A stretch of DNA of 64,000 nucleotides, from assembly GCA_963676355.1 (NCBI GenBank), contig OY781093.1, positions 1,612,001 to 1,676,000 of the forward strand, in the 5' to 3' direction. The stretch is from JAGLOK01 sp963676355 (lineage in GTDB: Bacteria; Bacillota; Clostridia; Christensenellales; UMGS416). Below the pieces are notes generated by a model. That model was not told the origin of the DNA. It saw nothing but the letters and a program-made list of their open reading frames with translations, and did not search any database. The position numbers and the translations under genes are program-made. The stretch's first letter is position 1. Every line of letters begins with the position of its first letter. Shown here one piece after another: positions 35,009-44,455 of the stretch.

Positions 35009-35155
35009 ATGTACTATGAAAACCGAATAAAGAGCATTTCAGATACAATGCTTTTATATGAGCGGCATAACGCCATGACGAGTAATCCGAGCGAATCAGT
35101 TGCGATGATATATGAAAGCTGGAAACATACCAACCGTTGGTCGGCCGTACGATAA
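35009..35155 (+). CDS. Possible small ORF (48 residues)
   Basis: An uninterrupted frame starts MYYENRIKSISDTMLLYERH and ends in WKHTNRWSAVR. It has no good ribosome site and no recognised family, but it is the only sensible frame in the 358-base gap between the sigma-like gene and the next small gene. It could also be untranslated leader RNA. Confidence 0.25.
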   Translation: MYYENRIKSISDTMLLYERHNAMTSNPSESVAMIYESWKHTNRWSAVR

Positions 35156-35255
35156 GGAAGAGAAGCCTTTAAAAATGGGCGGGGTGAGACTCCCATGTGT
35201 AATATTCAATTTGAAATGTTGATTGACTTAATCTGAAAGGATTTATGGTATATAC

Positions 35256-35279
35256 TATGCGGCAATTCATTGCCGCATA
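35256..35279. promoter_or_regulatory. 24-bp near-perfect palindrome before the recombinase cluster
   Basis: TATGCGGCAAT and ATTGCCGCATA are 11-bp arms around TC. A possible -35 TTGACT lies at 35223, but no matching -10 at normal spacing is convincing. The site sits 26 bases before a start codon, so it may be an operator or an mRNA hairpin near the ribosome site. Confidence 0.55.
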
Positions 35280-35304
35280 CATATGCTAAATTAAGGAGGA
35301 TAAA

Positions 35305-35517
35305 ATGAGCGAAATAGTATTTGAGGAATTGAAAGATATACGAGAGATAAAAATCGATGAAAATAAAAATTTAGATGAGCGAATAAAGAGTTATATAAAA
35401 CAGATAGGAAATCCGTATTGCTTTAAATATAAGAATATAAAAGTTTCTATAGGCTTTGTAGGAGAAGAATCACTGGAAGATAGATTAGTAAGCTTTTTGA
35501 AAAGCAAAATAAATTAA
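35305..35517 (+). CDS. Small mobile-element protein preceding the recombinases
   Basis: The 70-residue product has the segment NPYCFKYKNIKVSIGF and the end LEDRLVSFLKSK. It looks like the short conserved protein that commonly precedes large serine recombinases in Firmicute elements (DUF6870-like); the role is unknown. AAGGAGG stands before the ATG. It lies 90 bases upstream of the first recombinase and in the same direction. Confidence 0.65.
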   Translation: MSEIVFEELKDIREIKIDENKNLDERIKSYIKQIGNPYCFKYKNIKVSIGFVGEESLEDRLVSFLKSKIN

Positions 35518-35606
35518 GCTCAAATTTTGAACAAAGACACTAACATGTTATGTTGGAATTGGCGCTCGAGAATCCTCTTAAGAAACAAAATGGAGGATTA
35601 ATTATA

Positions 35607-37262
35607 ATGGCAAGAAAAAAATATTATGTTGATGCAGTAATTAGGAATGAAAAAGAAGAGATTTCAACTCAACAATACGCAGTAGGACTATATATAAGAA
35701 TAAGCAGAGAAGATGGAGATAAAGCAGAAAGCGATAGTGTAACCAACCAAAGGGGACTGTTATCTAATTATGTGAATGATAAGCCTGATATGATGATTAG
35801 CAATACATATATTGATGATGGTTATACTGGAACAAATTTTAACAGACCAAGCTTTAAAAGAATGCTTAGTGATATTAAGTCGGGTAAGATAAATTGTGTA
35901 ATTGTAAAAGACTTATCAAGGTTAGGCAGAGACTATATACAAGCTGGTAATTACTTAGAGCAGCTGTTTCCGTTTTTAAACTGTAGATTCATATCTATAT
36001 TAGATAATTTGGATAGTTTTGAAAGACCAGACGAGATGAAAGGAATCTTTGTCAGGTTTAAACACATTATGAATGATTACTATAGCAGTGAAATATCAAG
36101 GAAAGTCAGAAGAGCATTTGACGAACAGCGAAAAGAAGGAAAATTGGTAAGTGCATTTGCACCATATGGATATATAAAAGACCCTAATGATATTCATAAA
36201 CTAATTGTCGATGAAGAAGCTGCTAAAATAGTTAAACAGATATATGATTGGTGTTTGGAAGGTATGGGTGTAATTAAAATCAGCCAAAGACTTAATAACC
36301 TAGAAATACTAGCACCAAGACAGTACATGAATCATAAATGTAGTAGTGCTTTAAAATGGGGTCCGTCCACTGTAAGAAGAATTTTAAGCAATAAGGCTTA
36401 TATAGGTATGTTGGAACAAAAGAAAAGAACTACACTGGATCATAAAAACAGGGAAATTATTTATGTGCCTGAAAATCAAAGAATAATAGTTGAAGGTACA
36501 CATGAGCCGATAATATCGAAAAACATATTTAATAAAGTGCAACGAAATTTTCAAAGATGCACAAGGACATCACCTGATAAAGATAAATTATATTTGTTCT
36601 CTGGGTTTCTTAGGTGTGCTGATTGTGACAGAGCTATGATAAGATCGACAAAGAAAACTAAGAATAAAATATATGTTTATTATAAATGCAGAACATATAA
36701 TCAAATATCAAAAGAGAAATGCTCAAAACCTCATAGCATAAAACATGAGATACTTGAAAGTATTGTATTAAAAGCAATTAGAGTTCAAATTCAAACTGTA
36801 GTTAGTATGAAAAAAGTAATATCAAAGGTTAAAAAAGAATACATACCAAAAGCAGGTATGGATTATACACAAGAAATTAATAATAGGAATAAACGTATAA
36901 AAAATAAAACTAGTTTAAAAATAGGGTTGTACGAAGATTTTAAAGAGTGTCTATTATCAAAAGAAGAATATATAAATATGAAGTGTAAATACGATAAAGA
37001 GATTGCGAGCCTGGAAGAATCAATATTTAAACTAAAAAGAGAAGAAGCAGAAGTATATAGGCTTGAGAAAAACAAATTAGAGTGGATGGATAGATTTGCA
37101 GAAAACTATAATATTAAAGAATTATCAAGAGAGCTGCTTATAGAATTAATAGATATTATTTATATTAATGTGGATAAAAGCATTAATATTAAATTCAAGT
37201 ACCAGGATGAATACCAAAGAGCTTCCTTGCTTGTATCTGATAGAGTAAGGGCAGAGTGTTAA
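35607..37262 (+). CDS. Large serine recombinase, first of a tandem pair
   Basis: The 551-residue product is a TndX/TnpX-type large serine recombinase. It has the resolvase domain (YIRISREDGD with catalytic Ser33, DGYTGTNFNRPSFKRM, VKDLSRLGR), the recombinase domain (about 190-310), a zinc ribbon (CADC near residue 330 and a later C-C pair) and a C-terminal coiled coil. ATG 35607 has GGAGG upstream; the longer frame from 35550 lacks one. Its stop overlaps the start of the next recombinase gene. Confidence 0.93.
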   Translation: MARKKYYVDAVIRNEKEEISTQQYAVGLYIRISREDGDKAESDSVTNQRGLLSNYVNDKPDMMISNTYIDDGYTGTNFNRPSFKRMLSDIKSGKINCVIVKDLSRLGRDYIQAGNYLEQLFPFLNCRFISILDNLDSFERPDEMKGIFVRFKHIMNDYYSSEISRKVRRAFDEQRKEGKLVSAFAPYGYIKDPNDIHKLIVDEEAAKIVKQIYDWCLEGMGVIKISQRLNNLEILAPRQYMNHKCSSALKWGPSTVRRILSNKAYIGMLEQKKRTTLDHKNREIIYVPENQRIIVEGTHEPIISKNIFNKVQRNFQRCTRTSPDKDKLYLFSGFLRCADCDRAMIRSTKKTKNKIYVYYKCRTYNQISKEKCSKPHSIKHEILESIVLKAIRVQIQTVVSMKKVISKVKKEYIPKAGMDYTQEINNRNKRIKNKTSLKIGLYEDFKECLLSKEEYINMKCKYDKEIASLEESIFKLKREEAEVYRLEKNKLEWMDRFAENYNIKELSRELLIELIDIIYINVDKSINIKFKYQDEYQRASLLVSDRVRAEC

Positions 37263-37264
37263 CT

Positions 37265-38842
37265 ATGTTTAATTCAAAAGAAGAAAACATAATATGGAAT
37301 GCAGCATTATATGTAAGACTTTCTCAAGATGATAAAGATAAAAATGTCAGCAATAGTATAATTAATCAAGAGAAGATGCTGTCGGATTATGTTATTAAAA
37401 ATAAAAAAGAACAATTCAATATAGTTGACAGCTATATTGATGATGGATATACTGGAACGAATTTTAATCGTCCTGCATTCAAAAGGATGATGAATGATAT
37501 AAAGGCTGGCATTGTAAATTGTATAATAGTAAAAGATTTGTCGAGATTCGGACGTGAGCATATTGATGTAGATAATTACTTGGAACGAATACTTCCGCTT
37601 TTGGGAGTCAGGTTTATATCTGTAATGCAGAATATTGACAGTTTTAAAAATCCTGAGAAAATGAATAGTATCGAAATTCCTTTTCTAAATCTCATTAATG
37701 AAGAATATGCACGAGACATTTCTAGGAAAACCAAAGCTAGTCTTGAGACAAAGCGCAAAGAAGGCAAATATGTATATTCAAGAGCTCCATATGGATATTT
37801 AAAAGATCCTGATGATAAGTATCACTTAATAGTAGATAAGGCAAAAGCAGAGAATGTTCGGAAGGTTTTCAGACTATATATAAAAGGTATAAGTATATAT
37901 TCTATATATAAGGATATGAAGAAAAAATCAGTTAAAAATTTTGAAGAGGAAACATGGAGTGTTGTAAAGGTAAAAAGAATACTTAACAATATGATTTATA
38001 CCGGGGATATGGTCCAAGGCACTACATCAAAATACAATCACAAGACTAAAAAGAGATTTGAATTGCCGGAAAAGGATTGGATTGTTGTTCCGGACACACA
38101 TGAAGCAATTATTGAAAAGGAGATATTTGAAGTTGCTCATATGCAGCTGCAGACGTGCTCTAAACCAAAGCTGGAAAAGGAATCTTCAATTTTTGCACAA
38201 TATTTAAGATGCGAAGATTGTAGCCAAAAGATGGTTAGAACAAGTGCTACTGTTAAAGGCAAGGTTTATAGGCGGTTTATTTGTTCTACCTATAAAAAGT
38301 TTGGAAAGAATGCATGTAGTAGCCATATCATTGACGAAGATGCTCTAAAAGTAATTGTACTAACAATAATTCAAGATCAAATTAGATGTGTTCTTGATAT
38401 TGAAAAGATAGTGCGTAGGACTAAGAATGAAATTATTAATAAACGAAAACAGCTGTATCATTCTAAGAAGATTGATCATCTGGAAAATGAACTATTGAAG
38501 AGAAAGTCCATAAGCCGAGGTTTGTATGAAGACTATAAAGTTGGAATAATTACATTAGACGAATATGAGGAAATGAAAGATGCGTATAAAAATAGTGTTT
38601 ATAATATAGAAGAAGAAATCAAAGAACAAAATAAAATAATAAAGGCTTTTGATACTAATGATATACTAAAAAACAGATATATAAATAGCTTTAAACAATA
38701 CAAAAACATATCTGAGCTTTCAAGAGAAATATTGTTAAATCTTGTTGAGGAGATAATAGTATTTCGCGATAAAAAGATAAAGATTGTTTTTAAATTTGAA
38801 GATGAATATAAAAAATTAGTTCCCATATTTGATTTAGAATAA
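37265..38842 (+). CDS. Large serine recombinase, second of a tandem pair
   Basis: The product is 525 residues from ATG 37265 (a GTG at 37256 is an alternative). The resolvase domain has YVRLSQDDKD with catalytic Ser20, DGYTGTNFNRPAF and VKDLSRFGREH. The recombinase domain, zinc ribbon (CEDC and a distant C) and coiled coil follow. It is clearly different from the first recombinase. Paired recombinases may act together on the two element ends or one may set direction. It ends 90 bases before tRNA-Lys. Confidence 0.93.
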   Translation: MFNSKEENIIWNAALYVRLSQDDKDKNVSNSIINQEKMLSDYVIKNKKEQFNIVDSYIDDGYTGTNFNRPAFKRMMNDIKAGIVNCIIVKDLSRFGREHIDVDNYLERILPLLGVRFISVMQNIDSFKNPEKMNSIEIPFLNLINEEYARDISRKTKASLETKRKEGKYVYSRAPYGYLKDPDDKYHLIVDKAKAENVRKVFRLYIKGISIYSIYKDMKKKSVKNFEEETWSVVKVKRILNNMIYTGDMVQGTTSKYNHKTKKRFELPEKDWIVVPDTHEAIIEKEIFEVAHMQLQTCSKPKLEKESSIFAQYLRCEDCSQKMVRTSATVKGKVYRRFICSTYKKFGKNACSSHIIDEDALKVIVLTIIQDQIRCVLDIEKIVRRTKNEIINKRKQLYHSKKIDHLENELLKRKSISRGLYEDYKVGIITLDEYEEMKDAYKNSVYNIEEEIKEQNKIIKAFDTNDILKNRYINSFKQYKNISELSREILLNLVEEIIVFRDKKIKIVFKFEDEYKKLVPIFDLE

Positions 38843-38860
38843 TAAAAAAAGATAAAATAC

Positions 38861-38892
38861 AAGCACATGACAAGTTCATGTGCTTAATTTTT
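38861..38892 (+). terminator. Rho-independent terminator after the recombinase pair
   Basis: AAGCACATGA (38861) pairs with TCATGTGCTT (38876-38885), followed by AATTTTT. Confidence 0.75.
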
Positions 38893-38931
38893 ACCCAAAT
38901 AAGGCAAAAGTTATGTCCAATTAGGGGTATT

Positions 38932-39007
38932 TGGTGGACCTTCGGGGATTCGAACCCCGGACACCCTGATTAAGAGTCAGGTGCTCTGCCAACTGAGCTA
39001 AAGGTCC
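38932..39007 (-). tRNA. tRNA-Lys(CTT)
   Basis: The minus strand folds as a full tRNA: acceptor GGACCTT/AAGGTCC, D arm with AGCTCAGTTGG, anticodon stem-loop CTGACTCTTAATCAG with anticodon CTT, T arm GGGTTCGAATCCC, and an encoded CCA end. It marks the right edge of the accessory region. The 227 bases that follow, up to the kinase gene, show nothing recognisable. Confidence 0.96.
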
Positions 39008-39234
39008 GAAAAGATTACCGAAGAGTAATTATATAGTAAAGAAAGAGAAATTTCAAGGCAAAAAAATCATTTTTCACATGTTTTTATAAGTGGAAAATTA
39101 ATGGTGCTTATAGCACTGCGTTTTGCTGCTCAAATTGAGTGAAATTTCTGTAATGGAGAAAACCTTTTTGCTTAACTTTTTTAAATAGCTTAATATAAAA
39201 TTGTGCTATTTACGATTGAAAGCTTGATAACTGT

Positions 39235-40980
39235 TTAATTATCAGATTCATCATTTTCCTCGGCAGGAATATCTAAATAGAATTTTGTAAATTCACCTTC
39301 TTGGGTTTCAAAGCTTAGGTTTCCGTTGTGATCTTGGGCTATGTTATAGCTGATGGAAAGCCCCAGTCCTGTGCCTTCTGTCCTGCTTTTTGTAGTGAAA
39401 AAAGGATCAAAAATATTTTTTGCGACATTGGCCGAAATGCCATTTCCATGGTCTTCTACGGATAAACGCACAAAATCTTTTTTGTCTATTATCAAATTCT
39501 TAGCTGATATAATCATTTTCTTGTTATCATCAAATTGAGGATACTTTTCGTTTAAGGCATCCTTACCATTGGTAATAAGGTTTATGAGTATTTGTTGTAT
39601 TTGCTGAGTTCTGCAGTTTATGGGTTTTATATCATCATCCACATTAACAGAAAGATTAATATCACTTCTTTTTATTTCAATGTTAACCAAAGAAAGAACT
39701 CCGTCAATCAATGTTCTTACGTCTGCTCTTGAAAAGCTATTCTTCTCAGTGCGTGAAAACTGCAATAGATTGCTCACGATTGTTGAAATTCTGTGAGCTT
39801 CTTGAATTATCTCATTTGAGTATTCTTTAATGTTTTCACATGAAGACAAATAATCCTGCGGATCTGAACAAGCCATATCGCTAATTATCTGGCTGTAGTT
39901 TAATATTCCGTTTATTGGGTTGTTTATCTCGTGAGCCACCCCGCTTGCGAGCGTCCCTATTGACTCAAGCTTTTGCTTTTGTATAAGATGACCTTCAAGC
40001 ATTAAAAGAGTGTTGTTTGATTTTTCAAGCTCATATTTTTTGTTTGCAATCTGCCGCCTTGTTATAATCACCGATACTCCCAGAATAATAATGACAAGAG
40101 GGACAATGATAGTTAATGAGGATTTTAATTTATCCCAAAAAGTAAGGTTTGCGGCCTTTTCAAAGGGAAACCATTTATAATATAGGTCATTGTATGTTCC
40201 GTTGGCGGAAACAAGTGCAAGTCCTTCATTAAGTTTTGCTAAAAGCTCGCTGTCACCAGCCTTTACGGCAAAACAAAACTTTTGTTCAAAGCCTTCGAGT
40301 TTTGTGCGTATTGCGTGACTGCTTTCATCTATGGTAGTCACAGGATAAACTTTTTTGATGCCAAGTTCTTCAATCAGCATTTGTCCCACAAGATTTTGAG
40401 ATAGTACTGCATCGTATTTTCCAGAAGATAGAAGCTCAAAGGCTTCTTTATATGTATCAGTTAATATAAGTTTATCTGTATAGTTTTTTTCTAAGGCGAA
40501 TTCGTGCATGTTGTCTCCGCGCATCACGATGATTTCTTTGCCGAATAGATCTTCTTCTGAAGAAATATCGGATCCTTCACGTACGAAAATGTTACCATGC
40601 ATTATTATATAGGGCGCTGTGAAGTCGAATACTTTGTCGCGCTCTTCATTGTAGCCCACCAGCGGCAAAACATCTAAATCGCCGTCTTCAAGCTCTTTTT
40701 TTATTGTAGACCAATCATCAATCTTAAATGTAATGTTTATACCCATCTCTTTTGCGACAGCTTTTAGAAGGTCAACAGAAAATCCATCAGCAACTCCTTC
40801 GTTTGTCACTGAAAAGGGAGGATAATCGTATTCCGTTGCACTTTTATAAACCAAATCATCAGCAAAGGCTGATGTGAAGAAAAATGTGACAATTAGAAAT
40901 GAAATAGCTGCGAGAGCTATTTTCATGGCAAGTGATGATTTTGCTATTTTATCTTCATTGTTTTTATGAGATATATACAT
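39235..40980 (-). CDS. Sensor histidine kinase with extracellular SBP_bac_3 domain
   Basis: After an N-terminal signal/anchor the protein has a periplasmic-binding-protein type 3 domain (SATEYDYPPFSV, DGFSVDLLKAVAKEMG, about 230 residues) that probably binds an amino acid or similar ligand. A membrane segment (LTIIVPLVIIILGVSVI), a HisKA domain with phospho-His in GVAHEINNPINGI, and an ATPase domain (N box LINLITNGKDAL, DHGNGI, GTGLGLSIS) follow. No response regulator is adjacent. The start is uncertain; ATG 40980 is chosen over TTG 41016, and ATG 40929 is possible. Confidence 0.88.
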   Translation of the reverse strand: MYISHKNNEDKIAKSSLAMKIALAAISFLIVTFFFTSAFADDLVYKSATEYDYPPFSVTNEGVADGFSVDLLKAVAKEMGINITFKIDDWSTIKKELEDGDLDVLPLVGYNEERDKVFDFTAPYIIMHGNIFVREGSDISSEEDLFGKEIIVMRGDNMHEFALEKNYTDKLILTDTYKEAFELLSSGKYDAVLSQNLVGQMLIEELGIKKVYPVTTIDESSHAIRTKLEGFEQKFCFAVKAGDSELLAKLNEGLALVSANGTYNDLYYKWFPFEKAANLTFWDKLKSSLTIIVPLVIIILGVSVIITRRQIANKKYELEKSNNTLLMLEGHLIQKQKLESIGTLASGVAHEINNPINGILNYSQIISDMACSDPQDYLSSCENIKEYSNEIIQEAHRISTIVSNLLQFSRTEKNSFSRADVRTLIDGVLSLVNIEIKRSDINLSVNVDDDIKPINCRTQQIQQILINLITNGKDALNEKYPQFDDNKKMIISAKNLIIDKKDFVRLSVEDHGNGISANVAKNIFDPFFTTKSRTEGTGLGLSISYNIAQDHNGNLSFETQEGEFTKFYLDIPAEENDESDN

Positions 40981-41085
40981 ACTACTTATTATATATATAT
41001 ATAATACTATAATCAATCGGATTAGAGATTAAAACATCATTTAATTGTAAATTATAGGTTATTTCTTGGTATGTTATATAAAATA

Positions 41086-41100
41086 TGTGACCTTGTCACA
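41086..41100. promoter_or_regulatory. Palindromic operator-like site between kinase and SDR genes
   Basis: TGTGAC and GTCACA flank CTT. It resembles a Crp/Fnr-family half-site pair (TGTGA/TCACA) but with a spacer of five instead of six. It lies in a divergent gene gap, 92 bases before the SDR start. Confidence 0.4.
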
Positions 41101-41191
41101 GCAAAATACTTCTATTGAGAGTAATATTTATATAGTAGACTTAAATTAGATAACATTGATTATAGATATCGACTTATGAAAGGAGAAACCT

Positions 41192-41995
41192 ATGGACATT
41201 AAGGGAAAAGTAATCGTTGTAACAGGAGCAGGCGGCGGAGTTGGAAGACAATTGACATTGCAGCTTCTTGAAAAAGGAGCTGAAGTGGCAGCTGTTGATA
41301 TAAACCAAGAAGCGTTAAATGAAACTTTTAAGGCAGCCAAAAGTAATAGCATGCTGTCGCTACATATAGCGAACATAACAGACTATGGCGCAATTGAAAA
41401 GCTTGCAAATGATGTGACAGACAACCACGACAAGGTTGACGGAATTATAAACAACGCAGGAATAATTCAGCCGTTTATCGATGTGAATGATCTTACTATG
41501 GATCAGATAAACAGGGTGATGAATGTAAACTTTTACGGAACGCTTAATATGGTTAAAGTGTTTTTGCCTTTGCTATTAAAGCGACCAGAAGCACACATCA
41601 CAAATGTATCAAGCATGGGTGGTTTTCTCCCGGTGCCGGGACAGGTGGCATATGGCGCATCAAAAGCGGCTGTAAAACTTTTGTCAGAAGGGCTTTATTC
41701 CGAGCTTAAAGGCACAAATGTTGGAGTAAGTGTAGTTATCCCGGGCGGTATAGCGACTGATATAATGAAAAACTCCGGAGTGGACACTGATGTTTCTACA
41801 GTTGATTCGAAAATGTCGAAGATGCTTCTGACACCTGAAAAAGCAGCGGAGCTTATTATTAAATCGATGGAGAAAAACAAGTTCAGAATGTATATTGGAA
41901 AGGATTCCAAACTTCTAAATAAGGTATATAAGTTTTTCCCGAAATTCGCGATTAATATGATCAATAAAGCATTAAAAGGTGTAGGTGGGAAGTAG
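41192..41995 (+). CDS. Short-chain dehydrogenase/reductase
   Basis: The 267-residue product is a classical SDR with the NAD(P)-binding TGAGGGVGR near residue 12, NNAG near 88, the catalytic Ser in NVSSMGG and YGASK with catalytic Tyr and Lys near 157. A C-terminal extension (LLNKVYKFFPKFAINMINKAL) is amphipathic and may touch the membrane, as in SDRs acting on lipids. The acidic residue after the first beta strand region (AVDIN) favours NAD(H). GGAG precedes the ATG. Confidence 0.88.
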   Translation: MDIKGKVIVVTGAGGGVGRQLTLQLLEKGAEVAAVDINQEALNETFKAAKSNSMLSLHIANITDYGAIEKLANDVTDNHDKVDGIINNAGIIQPFIDVNDLTMDQINRVMNVNFYGTLNMVKVFLPLLLKRPEAHITNVSSMGGFLPVPGQVAYGASKAAVKLLSEGLYSELKGTNVGVSVVIPGGIATDIMKNSGVDTDVSTVDSKMSKMLLTPEKAAELIIKSMEKNKFRMYIGKDSKLLNKVYKFFPKFAINMINKALKGVGGK

Positions 41996-42071
41996 TTTTT
42001 GAATTGCTTTTGATTAGAACAGATACAACTATGATGGTATATTTATAAAGTATAACCATAGTTATAATATT

Positions 42072-42103
42072 GGCTGTCGACAATAATCGTTGATAGCTTT
42101 TTC
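42072..42103 (+). terminator. Probable terminator after the SDR gene
   Basis: GGCTGTCGAC pairs imperfectly with GTTGATAGC and is followed by TTTTT. Confidence 0.5.
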
Positions 42104-42261
42104 AATTTATAAACAAAGGATTCTTTCTAGAAAATGAATTTATCAAAGGCAAAATATATAATAATTATATAAATACAAATAATTCGCGTAACCTATTTCA
42201 AAAAACTTGTAATTGTTTTATTATAGGTGAGGCAAATAATTTTTGTTTAGCGAGGCTTACT

Positions 42262-43410
42262 ATGAAATACGATTTTACTACAATCACAGACAGAAAAAAT
42301 ACCGGCTGCATAAAGTGGGATCATATCTCAGAATTTTGCGCAGATGATGCGATACCCGCATGGGTTGCGGACATGGACTTTACTTGTGCACCTGAGATAG
42401 TCGATGCGCTTAAAGGGCGCGTAGACCATGAGGTGTTTGGATATACAAAGATGTCTGACGCTCACTATGACTCAGTAATAAACTGGGTGAAAGAGCGTCA
42501 TGGTTATGATATTGAGAGGGAATGGCTAATCCAAAGTGCAGGCGTTGTATGTACGTTAAACGCTTGTGTGGATGAATTGCTCAAAGAAGGCGGTAAATTG
42601 CTCATGTGTACCCCGTGCTATTCGCCTTTTTTCACTGCGGCATCCGGAGGAGGGCACGAGCGAGAGGAAAGCACGCTTGTATTTGACGGAAACGAATACA
42701 AAATGGATTTTGAAGATATTGAACGCAGAATGCAAAACGACGTAAACGCCATGATACTTTGCAATCCGCACAATCCCGTTGGACGCGCGTGGACATATGA
42801 TGAGCTGTATAAGCTTGGCGAGCTATGCCAAAAGCATGATGTATATGTGATATCCGACGACATACACTGCGATTTAATCCTGCCCGGCAATGAATACATA
42901 CCCGCACTCAGTGTGCCAACGCTAAAAGACCGCGTTGTGACACTTATAAGCTCGACCAAAACATTTAACATCGCAGGGCTACAGACGTCCAGTGCTATAA
43001 TACCTGACGCAGAGCTTAAAAAGGCTGTCTATGACAGACTTATCCGCTATGGGCACAGCGAGCCTAATATATTTGGTATAACAGCTCAAAGCGCGGCCTA
43101 TGACAACTGCGCAACATGGGTGGATGAAGTTTTGGAAGTTATCGACTCTAACATGGACTATATGATGGACATTTTGAAAAAAACGCCGCTTAAAGCAGTA
43201 AAACCGCAGGCGACTTATCTTCTGTGGGTGGATTGCTCGGCACTTAACATGAAGTGGGAGGAGTTGTTTAATTTCTTCGTACAGAAAGTAAATATTTGTC
43301 CCACGTGGGGAAAGACATTTGGCGATGAAAAATTTATCCGCCTAAACCTCGCTGCGCCCCCTGCTTTGGTGCATGAGATAGGCGAGAGGATATTGAGGGT
43401 GCTGGGGTGA
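42262..43410 (+). CDS. patB: MalY/PatB-type pyridoxal-phosphate C-S lyase or aminotransferase
   Basis: The 382-residue product is a fold-type I PLP enzyme of the MalY/PatB group, which usually cleaves cystathionine or cysteine conjugates. It has the start DFTTITDRKNTGCIKWD, AWVADMDF, the substrate loop NPHNPVGR, the PLP-binding Asp in SDDIHCDL, the Schiff-base Lys in SSTKTFNIAGLQ and the carboxylate-binding Arg in FIRLNLA. Length is normal. It stands alone. The physiological substrate cannot be read from sequence. Confidence 0.88.
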   Translation: MKYDFTTITDRKNTGCIKWDHISEFCADDAIPAWVADMDFTCAPEIVDALKGRVDHEVFGYTKMSDAHYDSVINWVKERHGYDIEREWLIQSAGVVCTLNACVDELLKEGGKLLMCTPCYSPFFTAASGGGHEREESTLVFDGNEYKMDFEDIERRMQNDVNAMILCNPHNPVGRAWTYDELYKLGELCQKHDVYVISDDIHCDLILPGNEYIPALSVPTLKDRVVTLISSTKTFNIAGLQTSSAIIPDAELKKAVYDRLIRYGHSEPNIFGITAQSAAYDNCATWVDEVLEVIDSNMDYMMDILKKTPLKAVKPQATYLLWVDCSALNMKWEELFNFFVQKVNICPTWGKTFGDEKFIRLNLAAPPALVHEIGERILRVLG

Positions 43411-43417
43411 AGGTTGG

Positions 43418-43822
43418 CTAAATCCCTACACTGAGTGCTGTATAAAGAAAAATTACTTTTAGCATGTTTCCACTTATAACATAAGTTAAGCCTGATGCGA
43501 TTCCGATAAATAAATATCCTTGAAGCTCTAGGCTGGTTCCTCCAAGTATACTTGCAAATATTATTATTATAATAGCAGGTAAAACACCTATTATTAAAAC
43601 ATCTACAAATGGCGAGTTAACGCTGTTACTTTTTTTAATTATTATATTTTGTATAAAAGTTAGAAGCAAAAGGAAACCTGTTACTTTTATTGGAAATAAA
43701 AAATTAATGAAATTCCAAAAGCCTCTTGATTGTGTAAAAGAAAAATAAAAATTACTATAGCCAATCATTGCAAGAAGCACAATCCAAATTTTTGCCGATA
43801 TTATATAAAACCTGTTCTTCAT
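43418..43822 (-). CDS. Small integral membrane protein
   Basis: The 134-residue product has four hydrophobic segments and no charged motif of note. GGGAGGG precedes the ATG. It lies 16 bases downstream of another small membrane protein gene in the same direction, and its stop meets the end of the aminotransferase gene. No family is recognised. Confidence 0.5.
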   Translation of the reverse strand: MKNRFYIISAKIWIVLLAMIGYSNFYFSFTQSRGFWNFINFLFPIKVTGFLLLLTFIQNIIIKKSNSVNSPFVDVLIIGVLPAIIIIIFASILGGTSLELQGYLFIGIASGLTYVISGNMLKVIFLYTALSVGI

Positions 43823-43838
43823 TTAATTTAACCCTCCC

Positions 43839-44204
43839 TTAACCTATAACCTTAGCGACTACTGCTATTGCTGTAATAATTAGCAAAAATATAAACACAT
43901 ATGGAATACTGGAAAGAATTAGTCCTATTCCCAGTGGAGCAATAAGTATTAAAGCAGGATGAGCGTCATCTAAACCTTGAGAGTATTCACTATTTCCAAG
44001 CACTTTTATTATTATTATAATATTGAATATATAACCAATCACTATTAAAACTTTAGTAATCCAATCAAATTCCATTATACCCAGCTCAAGCGGGAAGTGT
44101 GTTACCAAAGTTAATGTGAAAGCAGGCAGAAAAAAAACTAAAAGAGGAGAAAGTAACATTGAAATAATAAAAACCGGTTTTTTATATCGATATGTCATAT
44201 ACAT
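43839..44204 (-). CDS. Small integral membrane protein
   Basis: The likely product begins MYMTYRYKKPVFIISM (ATG at 44204 or 44198) and has four hydrophobic segments within about 120 residues. The frame is open further upstream to 44513, but that part is antisense to the rpiB promoter and start and is not credible. No clear ribosome site marks the start. It probably works with the next small membrane protein. Confidence 0.5.
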   Translation of the reverse strand: MYMTYRYKKPVFIISMLLSPLLVFFLPAFTLTLVTHFPLELGIMEFDWITKVLIVIGYIFNIIIIIKVLGNSEYSQGLDDAHPALILIAPLGIGLILSSIPYVFIFLLIITAIAVVAKVIG

Positions 44205-44455
44205 ATTATATTTATTAAAGAATAATATGTAAAGAAAAATATTTTTAGTAATTGTTGATAGTTGAAAAATTATAAATACAGATTCTGTCCTGATTTTTTG
44301 ATGCACTTTGCTTTTCTTTTTTATACTAAAATCAACATTCAGTATCCCAAACTGACACATTAAACTAAATATTGCATAAAGCATTCTCCACACGCTTGAA
44401 AACGCATCAAAAATTAGATATAATACGATAGGTTGAAAGATAGAGGAGGAAATGT

